Positions 16,922 to 24,989 of a DNA stretch of 64,000 bases are shown here, in pieces (position 1 is the first letter of the stretch; each line of letters opens with the position of its first letter). Under the pieces are notes generated by a model. That model made no database searches. It saw nothing but the letters and a program-made list of their open reading frames with translations, and was not told the DNA's origin. Location of the stretch: positions 1-64,000 of the forward strand of contig NZ_JAKJPO010000019.1 of NCBI RefSeq assembly GCF_021725675.1, written 5' to 3'. Both the position numbers and the translations under genes were made by a program. The DNA comes from Marilutibacter chinensis. Its GTDB lineage: Bacteria; Pseudomonadota; Gammaproteobacteria; Xanthomonadales; Xanthomonadaceae.

Positions 16922-18520
16922 TTGCCCAGCCTGCCAAGGATAGGAGCCCGCTGGCGCTGGCTGCGTCGCTGGCGCGCCCGCCATCTCGACGTCGACCGCC
17001 ACGCAGTGGTCGAGCACGTCTGTGAGGCCGGCGCACTCGCGCCGCGTTACGTGTTCATGACGGTGATGTCCTGTGGCATTGCCACGCTCGGCCTGCTGCT
17101 GGGTTCGGCGGCGGTGATCATCGGCGCGATGCTGATCTCGCCGCTGATGGGGCCGATCGTGTCGATGGGCATGTCGCTGGCGACGTTCGACTTCCGTGCC
17201 CTGCGTTCGGCGCTGAAGGCGATCGGGGTCGGCGTCGCGGTATCGCTGCTGACCGCCATGGCGATCGTGCTCGTGTCGCCGCTGCGCGAACCGACCGAAG
17301 AGATCCTCGCCCGTACCGAACCCACCCTGTTCGACCTGCTGGTCGCGGTGTTCTCCGGTCTCGCCGGCGCCTACGCGACGATCACCCGCAAGGGCGAGAC
17401 CATCGTCGGGGTTGCGATCGCGACCGCGCTGATGCCGCCCCTGGCCGTGGTCGGTTTCGGCACCGCGATCGGCAACGGCACGATCGCCGGCGGCGCCGCC
17501 TTCCTGTTCATGACCAACCTGCTGGCGATCGCGCTGTCGGTGACGATCATGGCGCGCTGGTACGGGTTTGGCGCCACAGACTCGCCGAAGCAGACCGCGT
17601 GGCAGGCCGCCCTGATCGTCGGCACCTTCGTGCTGCTGTCGATCCCGCTGGGCCTGGCCCTGCGCGAGATCGCCGCGCGCGGGGCGGTCGAGCGCACCGT
17701 GCGCACCACCCTCGACACCGCGGCACGCGAGATCGGCGGTCGCGTCACCACGCTGCGGGTCGACCGCGACGACCGCACCCTGCTGGTCGACGCGGTGTTG
17801 ATGACGCCGACCTACCGGCCGCAACTCGCCGGCGAACTCGAGCGCACGCTGGAGTCGGCGATCGGGCAGCCGGTGGTGGTCAAGCTCAGCGAGGTGCTGA
17901 CCGCCGACGTCGACGCCCAGGCGCGCGAGCAGGCCTCGGCGTCGCTGGCGCAGCTGCGCGACAGCGTGCAGCGCCTGCAGTCGGCCGCGCATGCGGACGC
18001 GGAAACGCGCACCGCCGGCGAACGCGCACTGGCCGAGCTGCGCGAGCGTGCGATCGGCCATTTCGGCCGCTTCGAGGTGCTGCAGGGCGGCGGCGAAGCG
18101 ACCTGGCAGCTGCGACCGGAAGCGGGACTCGACCTGCATGCGTCCCGCCAGCTGGAAATCGCGCTGCACGATGGCGGTGCACGTCCCCGGGTCCGGATCG
18201 TACCCGCGCTGCAGCCGCTGCCGCTGATCGGCTTCGGCGACGACAGCGCCACGCTCGACGACGATGCGACCGGCTCGGTGCAGGACATCGCCTGGGCGCT
18301 GGAGCGCTGGCAGCTGGAGACGGTCGAGGTGACCGGCTATGCCGGCGGCGACCAGGCGCTGGCGACCGCCCGTGCCGAGGCGGTTGCCACTGCGCTCCGC
18401 GAGGCCGGCATCGACGTCGCCGCGGTCGCCGCGGCCGATCGCGATGAAGCGCGCTCGCTGATCGCGCGCGAGGGCAGCGCCGCGATCCGTGCGGCACGGG
18501 TGCAGGCCGTCACCAATTGA
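16922..18520 (+). CDS. DUF389/TIGR00341-family membrane protein with OmpA-like C-terminus
   Basis: About 532 residues from TTG 16922. A basic N-terminus (WRWLRRWRARHLDVDRHAVVEHV) precedes the DUF389 membrane region (about 45-265, with IIGAMLISPLMGPI). After a soluble region with coiled-coil potential (about 350-400), the last 85 residues (GFGDDSATLD...VEVTGYAGGDQALATARAEAV) resemble an OmpA/MotB-type peptidoglycan-associated fold. The TTG start is chosen because family members begin about 30 residues before the first helix; the 31 extra upstream codons look untranslated. Role unknown. Confidence 0.8.
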   Translation: MPSLPRIGARWRWLRRWRARHLDVDRHAVVEHVCEAGALAPRYVFMTVMSCGIATLGLLLGSAAVIIGAMLISPLMGPIVSMGMSLATFDFRALRSALKAIGVGVAVSLLTAMAIVLVSPLREPTEEILARTEPTLFDLLVAVFSGLAGAYATITRKGETIVGVAIATALMPPLAVVGFGTAIGNGTIAGGAAFLFMTNLLAIALSVTIMARWYGFGATDSPKQTAWQAALIVGTFVLLSIPLGLALREIAARGAVERTVRTTLDTAAREIGGRVTTLRVDRDDRTLLVDAVLMTPTYRPQLAGELERTLESAIGQPVVVKLSEVLTADVDAQAREQASASLAQLRDSVQRLQSAAHADAETRTAGERALAELRERAIGHFGRFEVLQGGGEATWQLRPEAGLDLHASRQLEIALHDGGARPRVRIVPALQPLPLIGFGDDSATLDDDATGSVQDIAWALERWQLETVEVTGYAGGDQALATARAEAVATALREAGIDVAAVAAADRDEARSLIAREGSAAIRAARVQAVTN

Positions 18521-18550
18521 GCGTTCTTCCGGCGCCGCGCGCGGATGCGC

Positions 18551-18955
18551 TCAGGCCGACGGCGACCGGAGATGCAGGCAGGTCGCGGTGACCGGCCCGC
18601 CGCGGTCGCTGGCGCAGTGGCGGAACCCCAGCGGCAGGCCGCCGACGTCGCGATGCTCGCCGACCTGCAGTTCGAACTGCAGGCGCGGCGCGGCATCGTC
18701 GGCGCAGCGCACCACCGTATCGCCCAGCGCCGCCACGAGACCGCCACAGGCACCGCCGAATACAGCGTAATGGCACTGGCCGCTGCCACTGGCCAGGCAT
18801 TCGAAGCGGGCGCGGCCGGGCATGGCCCGGGTACGGCTGTGGAAGTCCATCCCGCCGTCGCCGCCTTCGCGCTGCACGACCGTGGTGCCTGGCAAGTCGC
18901 CGCAGGCGGTCGCCAGACCGGTGAGGACGATCAGGATGAGGGCACGCATCAGCAT
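18551..18955 (-). CDS. Cys-rich lipoprotein, paralog B
   Basis: A 134-residue lipoprotein (lipobox TAC, Cys about 21) with a domain carrying ECLAS-x-SG-x-CHYA-x-FGG-x-CG, a further Cys, VGE-x-R, GLPL and RHCAS. The same pattern occurs in the gene at 20390, so they are paralogs; the cysteines could form disulfides outside the cytoplasm. A GGAAGGA ribosome binding site precedes ATG 18955. It lies downstream of the beta-lactamase-fold hydrolase on the same strand. I do not recognise the family. Confidence 0.75.
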   Translation of the reverse strand: MLMRALILIVLTGLATACGDLPGTTVVQREGGDGGMDFHSRTRAMPGRARFECLASGSGQCHYAVFGGACGGLVAALGDTVVRCADDAAPRLQFELQVGEHRDVGGLPLGFRHCASDRGGPVTATCLHLRSPSA

Positions 18956-19112
18956 GGTCGAATCCTTCCTCCGCGGACAGCCGGCCGCGATCGGATGTGT
19001 TTGAACGCGGCCGTCAATGGCGCGACGCCCACGTCGGAGGCCGCCGGGCGGGCCGGAGCGAACACGAAGCCCCGCACCCGCACGACATCCGGGCGGACCG
19101 CAGGGCCGCCGA

Positions 19113-20210
19113 TCAGTGCGCACCGCTGTGGCCCGGAGTCGAAGTCATCTCCCGCAGCATCAGGTCCAGTTTCTGGATGTCCGCGGGATGTCCTTCTGGC
19201 TTGAACTGGCTGAAGACGAGGAACTCGAGGATGGAGTTGCCGTTGTCGCGCCGCGTGACCAGGACGAGGTCGTGGTCGCGGTCCACCAGCAGGAACTGGC
19301 CGCCCCATCCGTCCGCCTGGACGGTGTCGAGTTCCGAGTTCAGCCACCACGAGTAGCCGAAGCCGTCGTAAAACGCGCTGTCGGGCCGCGAATGGGGGGC
19401 GGTGCTGCGGTCCAGCCACTCCTTCGAAACGATCCGCTCGCGTCCCCAGATGCCGTCCCGCTGCACGAGCGTGCCGAGGCGGGCGAGATCGCGCGCGCTC
19501 ATGTGGATGCGGTAGGTGCCGAAGTCCGAGCCCGAGTCGTCGCTGTCGTACAGGACGTGCTCCGGACTGAAATCCTGCATTCCCAACGGCACCGCCAGCC
19601 ATGATTCCAGCGCCTGGCCGATCGACAGTCCGGTCTGGCGCTCGAAGACGACGCCGAGGACGTTGAAGTCCCAGTTGTTGTAGAAGTAGTGCTCGCCGGG
19701 CAGGAACTGGCCGCGCCGGGGCCGTCCATCCTTGATTTCCATCGTTTCCGCGCCGGACTGGAGATAGATGCCCGAGCGTGCCTGCAACAGCTGTTCGACC
19801 GTGGCCCGCTTCTCGGCGGCCGTCAGCGGGGTGCGGCTCTCGTCGATGCCCAGCTCATCCAGGGTCGCGTCCAGATCGATCAGGCCACGATCCCAGGCGA
19901 TGCCGAACAGCAGGCTCATGACGCTCTTGCGGACCGAGGCGAGGTTCATCGGTACGTCGACCGCGCCCTGGCTCATCAACACCTGTCCGTCCCGGAGCGC
20001 GATGAATGCCTCGATCCCGTTCGTTTCGCTCCCGATCCAGGCGGCCAGCTTCCCGGCATCTCCGGCGGCAAGCGGTGCAGCCTTCATCGGAACGGGGTTC
20101 TGCGCCTTCGCCTGCCGGTCGATGAAAGGCCGGCAGCCCCACGCCAGCGCACCCACCACGATCGCCGATGAAACGAGTGCGGCCATCTTGTAGACGCTTC
20201 TTCTGCGCAT
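19113..20210 (-). CDS. Serine hydrolase of the class C beta-lactamase/penicillin-binding fold
   Basis: A 365-residue protein with an N-terminal membrane anchor or signal (residues about 8-27) and a beta-lactamase-fold domain: S-x-x-K motif in NLASVRKSVMSL, Tyr-x-Asn in FYNNWDFN, and a Lys/His-Thr/Gly-like region near DGFGYSWWLN and DGWGGQF. These enzymes include esterases, peptidases and beta-lactamases; which reaction applies cannot be read from sequence. It is flanked on the same strand by two paralogous Cys-rich lipoproteins, an arrangement that suggests a common periplasmic or surface process. Confidence 0.88.
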   Translation of the reverse strand: MRRRSVYKMAALVSSAIVVGALAWGCRPFIDRQAKAQNPVPMKAAPLAAGDAGKLAAWIGSETNGIEAFIALRDGQVLMSQGAVDVPMNLASVRKSVMSLLFGIAWDRGLIDLDATLDELGIDESRTPLTAAEKRATVEQLLQARSGIYLQSGAETMEIKDGRPRRGQFLPGEHYFYNNWDFNVLGVVFERQTGLSIGQALESWLAVPLGMQDFSPEHVLYDSDDSGSDFGTYRIHMSARDLARLGTLVQRDGIWGRERIVSKEWLDRSTAPHSRPDSAFYDGFGYSWWLNSELDTVQADGWGGQFLLVDRDHDLVLVTRRDNGNSILEFLVFSQFKPEGHPADIQKLDLMLREMTSTPGHSGAH

Positions 20211-20389
20211 GGATCCCCCTCCCTGCAATCCCGATGATCGAAGCCCCGTGGCAACGCCGACGCGGGTCAATGGCACCAGCGTAGGCATTGCCCTGCAGTC
20301 TGGAAGGGGGCCGGCGACGGACCGGGGCAGGAGGCGACGAAACAGCCGATGCGGGGCGCGAATGCCGGCCGGCCTCCCGTCGGCTACGG

Positions 20390-20830
20390 TCACATGGAAG
20401 ACGATGCCGGTCCGGAAGTCCGCAAACACGATGCGCCCGCCGGCACCGACCGCGCACTGGCGCAGTGCCGGTAATCCAGCGGCAAGCCATCGACCTGGCG
20501 GCGCTCGCCGACCGCGAGGCTGAATCGCACCCGTGGCCCGGAGTCGGGCGCGCAATCGATCAGGTCGGTGTCCAGCGCTGCGGCCAGGCTGCCGCAGGAG
20601 CCGCCGAAGATGGCGTAGTGGCAACGGCCGCTGTCGCTGGCCAGGCACTCGACGTACGCCATCGTCGGCAGCAGGCGGATGCGGCTGTGGAAAGCCTCGC
20701 CGCCCCCGGCGTCGATGTTCCGCACCTCGTGCCGGCTGCCTGGGCCGTCGACGCAACCGGTCAGCACCAGTGCGATCAGCGCCAGGGCGACCGGAGCGGG
20801 GTGGGCGGGACGACAGGACGCGGAACGCAT
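20390..20830 (-). CDS. Cys-rich lipoprotein, paralog A
   Basis: A 146-residue lipoprotein (lipobox TGC, Cys about 26), sharing with the gene at 18551 the block FHSR-x-R, ECLAS-x-SG-x-CHYA-x-FGG-x-CG, VGE-x-R and GLPL-xx-RHCAS. Its leader GAAGGAAGGATTC just before ATG 20830 is nearly the same as that of the paralog, suggesting that the duplicated block includes the translation start region. It lies 65 bases downstream of the LytTR regulator and upstream of the serine hydrolase on the same strand. The function is unknown. Confidence 0.75.
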   Translation of the reverse strand: MRSASCRPAHPAPVALALIALVLTGCVDGPGSRHEVRNIDAGGGEAFHSRIRLLPTMAYVECLASDSGRCHYAIFGGSCGSLAAALDTDLIDCAPDSGPRVRFSLAVGERRQVDGLPLDYRHCASARSVPAGASCLRTSGPASSSM

Positions 20831-20895
20831 GGAGAATCCTTCCTTCGCAGCAACGGGTCTGGATGATCCGGCATGGCCGAGACTCATCCGGCGGA

Positions 20896-21711
20896 CTACA
20901 TGTGTTTGAACAGGGCCATGAACGGCGCGCTGACCGCGAGGGTTTCCTCGCGGTTGCGCAGGCGCAGGGTGCCGCGGCCGCTGTCGTCGCGGACGATCGC
21001 GGCGACCGCGCGCAGGTTGACGATGGTCGAGCGGTGGACCTGCTTGAACACGGTCGGGTCGAGCACCTGCAGCAGATCGCGGATCGGCTTGCGGATCAGC
21101 GCTTCGCCGTCGGCGGTGACCACCACCGTGTACTTGTGGTCGGCACGGAAGTAGACGACGTCGTCGACCAGGATCAGCCGGGTTTCGCGGCCGGCGCTGG
21201 CGGTGATCCAGGTCAGCGGCTCGGCCGGGCCGAACGCGGCGCCCTTCATCCGCGCGGCCAGCGCGTCGAGCAGGGCGGCATCGAGCGCGACCCCCGGCTG
21301 GCTCTGCAGCCGGCGCACGGTCGCGTCCAGCCGCTCGAGGTCGACCGGCTTGAGCAGGTAGTCGACCGCGCCGTGTTCGAAGGCCTCGACCGCGTACTGG
21401 TCGTACGCGGTGATGAAGACGATGCGGGTCGCCGGGCTGGCCTCGGCGGCGGCGGCGGCGACGTCGAGCCCGGTCAGGCCCGGCATGCGGATGTCGAGGA
21501 AGGCGACCGCCGGCTGCAGCTCCGCGATCGCGTCCAGCGCGCTGGCGCCGTCCTCGCATTCGGCGACGATCTCCAGCTCCGGCCACGCCCGCAGCAGCTG
21601 GTCGACCAGCGACTGCCGCAGCAGCGCTTCGTCCTCGGCGACGATGGCGGTGGCCGGGGCGCCGGCGCGCGAGGGCGCTTGCGGCATCGGATTCGGACGC
21701 GGATCACTCAT
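20896..21711 (-). CDS. LytTR-family response regulator
   Basis: 271 residues. After a Pro-rich start, a receiver domain (about 22-140) carries Asp73 (VAFLDIRMPG) and Lys in YLLKPV. A LytTR DNA-binding domain (about 170-271) follows with FKQVHRSTIVNL and the terminal basic/hydrophobic segment. It overlaps the upstream kinase gene by eight bases and is translated after it. LytTR regulators often control envelope or secreted functions; the lipoprotein and hydrolase genes directly downstream are plausible targets or operon members. Confidence 0.93.
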   Translation of the reverse strand: MSDPRPNPMPQAPSRAGAPATAIVAEDEALLRQSLVDQLLRAWPELEIVAECEDGASALDAIAELQPAVAFLDIRMPGLTGLDVAAAAAEASPATRIVFITAYDQYAVEAFEHGAVDYLLKPVDLERLDATVRRLQSQPGVALDAALLDALAARMKGAAFGPAEPLTWITASAGRETRLILVDDVVYFRADHKYTVVVTADGEALIRKPIRDLLQVLDPTVFKQVHRSTIVNLRAVAAIVRDDSGRGTLRLRNREETLAVSAPFMALFKHM

Positions 21712-23038
21712 GGTCGGTCACCTCGTCGCGGGCGCTGCGGACCGGCGCCGTGCGGGTCGCCGGAGACGCGACCGCACCCGGCGGCAGGACCAGCGGGACG
21801 GTGATCGTCGCCGCCACCCCGTGCGGGAAGTTGGCCACCACCGACAACTGGGCGGCCGTGTCGCCGTAGACCAGGCGAAGGCGTTCGCGGACGTTCTTCA
21901 GGCCGATCCCGGTGCCCGCGGTCTGGCGGCGGCCTTCGTCGGTGCTGAAGCCGATCCCGTCGTCGGCGACGGTGACCGCCAGCTTGCGTTCGCTGGCGCG
22001 CGCCAGCAACCAGACCGTGCCGCCGCCGGGCTTGGGCTCCAGGCCGTGCTTGATCGCGTTCTCGACCAGGGTCTGCAGCATCATCGGCGGCAACGGGATC
22101 GCGCGCAGGTCGTCGGGCACGTCCAGTTGCACCTGCAGGCGCGGGCCCATCCGCAGCTTCAGGATCTCCAGGTAGGCCTGCGAGCGCTCGAGCTCGTCGC
22201 CGAGGGTCGAGATCGACTCGTCGGTGCGCGGCAGCGAACGCCGCAGATAGTCGATCAGGTGCCCGAGCATCAGGTCGGCGCGCTGCGGGTCGTGCCGTGT
22301 CAGCACCTGCGCACTGGCCAGGGTGTTGTAGAGAAAGTGCGGTTCGACCTGCGCGTGCAACAGGCTCAGCTTGGCCACGGTCAGCTCCTTTTCGGTCGCG
22401 GTCTGGCGGGCGGCGGCCTGTTCGCTGCGGCGGCGCTCGGACACGCGACGGGTGATCGCCCGGGTGATCGCCTCGGCGTTCTCCAGGTTGGTGCCGTCGT
22501 CGACCCGGAACCAGTCGTTCCAGGCGTCGCTCTCCGGTTCGCAGATCAGGGTCGCGCTGCTGACCGCGTCGCCCGGGGTGATGGTCGCGAGGATGCGGTT
22601 GCGGCGGGTGCGGAACAGGCCATTGAAGAAACGGCCGACCCGGACAGTCCAGTCGCTGTCGACGTCCGGCGACTGCGGCCCGCAGGTGCGGGCCCGTACC
22701 TGCAGGCTGTCGCGGGCGCTTTCCACATCCTGCACGTACGGCAGTTCGCGGATCGCCGCGTCCAGCACCGCGAACGCCTCGTCGGCGTCGAGCGGGATCT
22801 CGACCTGGCGGCGCTGGCGGTTGGAGACGGTGGCCGCGTCGAGATGGCCGGCGATCATCCGCACCCGGCGCAGGTGCGAGAAGCCGAGGGTGACCACGAA
22901 CACGGCCGCAAGCACGTACAGGAAGAAGAACGGCAGCACGTCCGGCAGCGGCAGCGAATCCCAGACCATTCCCGCCAGCAGGAACAGCAGACCCCAGGCG
23001 AGCAGGCGGCGGGCGATGAAGACGAGCTGCAGGGACAT
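21704..23038 (-). CDS. LytS/YehU-type sensor histidine kinase
   Basis: A 444-residue kinase with two N-terminal membrane helices (about 10-25 and 34-54), a cytosolic domain of about 150 residues with no obvious family, a coiled-coil linker, then the His_kinase domain with His234 (HAQVEPHFLYNTLASAQ) and a HATPase_c domain (NAIKHGLEP, then GIGLKNVRERL). It is the partner of the overlapping LytTR regulator gene. ATG 23038 is chosen since the upstream in-frame stretch is Arg/Pro-rich. Confidence 0.92.
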   Translation of the reverse strand: MSLQLVFIARRLLAWGLLFLLAGMVWDSLPLPDVLPFFFLYVLAAVFVVTLGFSHLRRVRMIAGHLDAATVSNRQRRQVEIPLDADEAFAVLDAAIRELPYVQDVESARDSLQVRARTCGPQSPDVDSDWTVRVGRFFNGLFRTRRNRILATITPGDAVSSATLICEPESDAWNDWFRVDDGTNLENAEAITRAITRRVSERRRSEQAAARQTATEKELTVAKLSLLHAQVEPHFLYNTLASAQVLTRHDPQRADLMLGHLIDYLRRSLPRTDESISTLGDELERSQAYLEILKLRMGPRLQVQLDVPDDLRAIPLPPMMLQTLVENAIKHGLEPKPGGGTVWLLARASERKLAVTVADDGIGFSTDEGRRQTAGTGIGLKNVRERLRLVYGDTAAQLSVVANFPHGVAATITVPLVLPPGAVASPATRTAPVRSARDEVTDHE

Positions 23039-23205
23039 GGCGGAGGCGGGTACGGGCGGGTGGTGGACCGAGCATAGCGAGCGCCCCGGCACCCGGAAGA
23101 GGCGGGGCGACGAACCGGGGCCCGGGGCGACCAAACAGGGGATGCGCGGAACGAGCCGGAGGTTGCAAGCGCCGCCCGCGGCGGCGGTGCGCACCGCGGG
23201 CGGGT

Positions 23206-23892
23206 TCAGGCGGGGTCGACGCCCATCGCCTCGAAGTAGGCCTGCAGCCCGCGCGTGCGCTCGTCGGCGAAGACCTCGCCGGTGCCGCGGTACTCGACGA
23301 TGCGGTCGGGACGGAAGTTGCGGAAGTCGCCGCGCAGCCGGCACCACGCCCCGAGTGTCCAGCTACCGCCCCAGAACGCCAGGCACAACGGTTCGATCTC
23401 GCGCGCGCTGGCACGGCCGCCTTCGTCGCGGTAGTCGATCCGCAGCACCTGCCGCGCGGTGACCGCGTCGTGCAGCGCGTCGATGATGCCGCTGGTCTCC
23501 AGCCGTTCGACCTCGGGGGCGAAGATCCGCGAGCGATCGGTGCTCGCGCGCAGCTCCGGCGGCAGCACCGCCTCGATCTTCAGCAACGCGGTGGTCGCAC
23601 CGCGCCCCAGCCGCTCGCCGCCGAACGCGCGGACGAAGCGCGAACCGACCACCAGGGCTTCGAGCTCGTCGGGCGTGAACATCAGCGGCGGGATGTCCGA
23701 GCCCTTGCGCAGCAGGTAGCCGACCCCGGCCTCGCCCTCGATCGGCACGCCGGAGCGTTGCAGGTCGGCGACGTCGCGATAGACCGTGCGCAGCGAGACC
23801 TCGAGGGTCTCGGCCAGGCGTTGTGCGGTGATGGCATTGCGACGGCCACGCAGGGCATGGATCAACAGGAACAGTCGGTCGGCGCGTCGCAT
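23206..23892 (-). CDS. WYL-domain HTH transcriptional regulator (YafY type)
   Basis: 228 residues. An N-terminal HTH_11 winged helix (about 1-58, ITAQRLAETLEVSLRTVYRDVADL) is followed by a linker and a WYL domain (about 135-205; here the WYL core appears as VLRIDYRDEGG with WCRLRGDFRNFRPDRI). Such proteins are repressors or activators that respond to small ligands or nucleic acids. ATG 23892 starts the HTH at the usual distance. No target is evident; the small ORF immediately upstream (23990-24187) might be linked. Confidence 0.9.
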   Translation of the reverse strand: MRRADRLFLLIHALRGRRNAITAQRLAETLEVSLRTVYRDVADLQRSGVPIEGEAGVGYLLRKGSDIPPLMFTPDELEALVVGSRFVRAFGGERLGRGATTALLKIEAVLPPELRASTDRSRIFAPEVERLETSGIIDALHDAVTARQVLRIDYRDEGGRASAREIEPLCLAFWGGSWTLGAWCRLRGDFRNFRPDRIVEYRGTGEVFADERTRGLQAYFEAMGVDPA

Positions 23893-23989
23893 GCGGCATC
23901 TTCGCAGGCAGATCGGGCCGGCTCAATCGCGGCACACAGGGACGGGACGAGGTGGATCGCGACGGCGACCGGCGCGCGGACGGATGCGC

Positions 23990-24187
23990 TCACGATGCCC
24001 CTCCTTCCAGGCCGGCACCGGCAGACTGCGCCAGCCACACGCGCCCGCCATGCCGCGACCGACGCACCGGAGCCACCGGCGATATCACGCCGGCCGGCAC
24101 CAGCGCATGGGCGCCGCGCGCCATGCTGATCGCCGCGGCATTCAATCCTTGCTGGAAGTTCCGCCACCATCTCACGGACCGGCTCAT
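23990..24187 (-). CDS. Possible small basic protein
   Basis: A 65-residue reading frame from ATG 24187 with GGAG eight bases upstream. The product begins MSRSVRWWRNFQQGLNAAAISM and is basic and amphipathic, unlike the low-complexity shadow frames around it. It would be expressed in the same direction as the WYL regulator, ending about 100 bases before it. No family is recognised and the support is limited to the start context and amino-acid make-up. Otherwise the 23893-24451 stretch shows no gene. Confidence 0.3.
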   Translation of the reverse strand: MSRSVRWWRNFQQGLNAAAISMARGAHALVPAGVISPVAPVRRSRHGGRVWLAQSAGAGLEGGAS

Positions 24188-24451
24188 GGTCCTGCTCCTG
24201 CAACGTGCCCATCGCACACCGACAGCCTGCGCCAGCGCTGCTGCCAGCCTGATGGCAGCAATCCCGGCCGGTCGGCCTCGCCCGTCGACGCCACGTTGAT
24301 GAGGATGAACCCGCAACGAACGAGATCCTGCTTCCGGCGATGCGGCGCACCGCCTGTCATCTGTCGATCCCAGACTGCCCGCGCCTGCCCTGCGACGGCG
24401 GCGCGCCCACCCGTCTCACTCCCTGCAAACGCCGACGGACAGCATCGCGTC

Positions 24452-24775
24452 ATGAACGACATCCACGAACCCGAAAGCCGCGCACGCCTGCGCGAAGCCC
24501 ACCTGCGTACCGAAGTCACCCTGTCGCTGATCCGTCGCCACGCCGGCGGCGGCCTGGATCCGCACCTGGAGCGCCAGCTCGATCATCACCAGCGCACGCT
24601 TCGCGGCCTGCTTGGTCGCGAAGCCGACCTGGCCAGTACCGCGATCGATGCGGCCAAGCGGGCATTGACCGCGGCCGATCCGGCCGCGCCGCTGCTGATG
24701 CTCGAAATGGCCCGCGAGGCGTTGGCCGCGGGGGTGCGCCGCCAGCTCGCAGGTCCCGGCCGCAAGGCCGCCTAG
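24452..24775 (+). CDS. Hypothetical helical protein
   Basis: 107 residues, charged and predicted almost entirely helical (RLREAHLRTEVTLSLIRRH, then HLERQLDHHQRTLRGLLGREADL), with no signal peptide or membrane segment. ATG 24452 is the natural start; the long upstream extension of the open frame is compositionally a shadow. It is convergent with the kinase gene at 24990. No family is recognised. Confidence 0.6.
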   Translation: MNDIHEPESRARLREAHLRTEVTLSLIRRHAGGGLDPHLERQLDHHQRTLRGLLGREADLASTAIDAAKRALTAADPAAPLLMLEMAREALAAGVRRQLAGPGRKAA

Positions 24776-24989
24776 CGACCGTCATCGAAGCCACGGGCCG
24801 GTCGCTCGTCTCGACGGCTCCGTGGCCGGGCGAGGCTCGGAGCGACGAGCCTGCTGCTGTCCTCCGACTCCCTGTCGGGCACCGCGTTGGCGACGCTCGC
24901 CTCCCCGCCCCGGGCCCGCGCGCGATTCACTGCCGCCCGATCCGTCGCCGGCTGAAACCGCGTGATCGAGGGCGTCCCTGTCGTGGCGC

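Noticed and set aside
15659..18169. An 836-codon minus-strand open frame across the kinase/regulator/DUF389 genes
   Set aside because: Shadow of three well-supported plus-strand genes; Arg/Gln/His-rich without motifs.
24776..24989. Inverted GC-rich sequence between the hypothetical helical protein and the kinase gene
   Set aside because: ccacgggccg / cggctccgtgg can pair and lies between two convergent genes, but there is no T run on either strand; not listed as a terminator.
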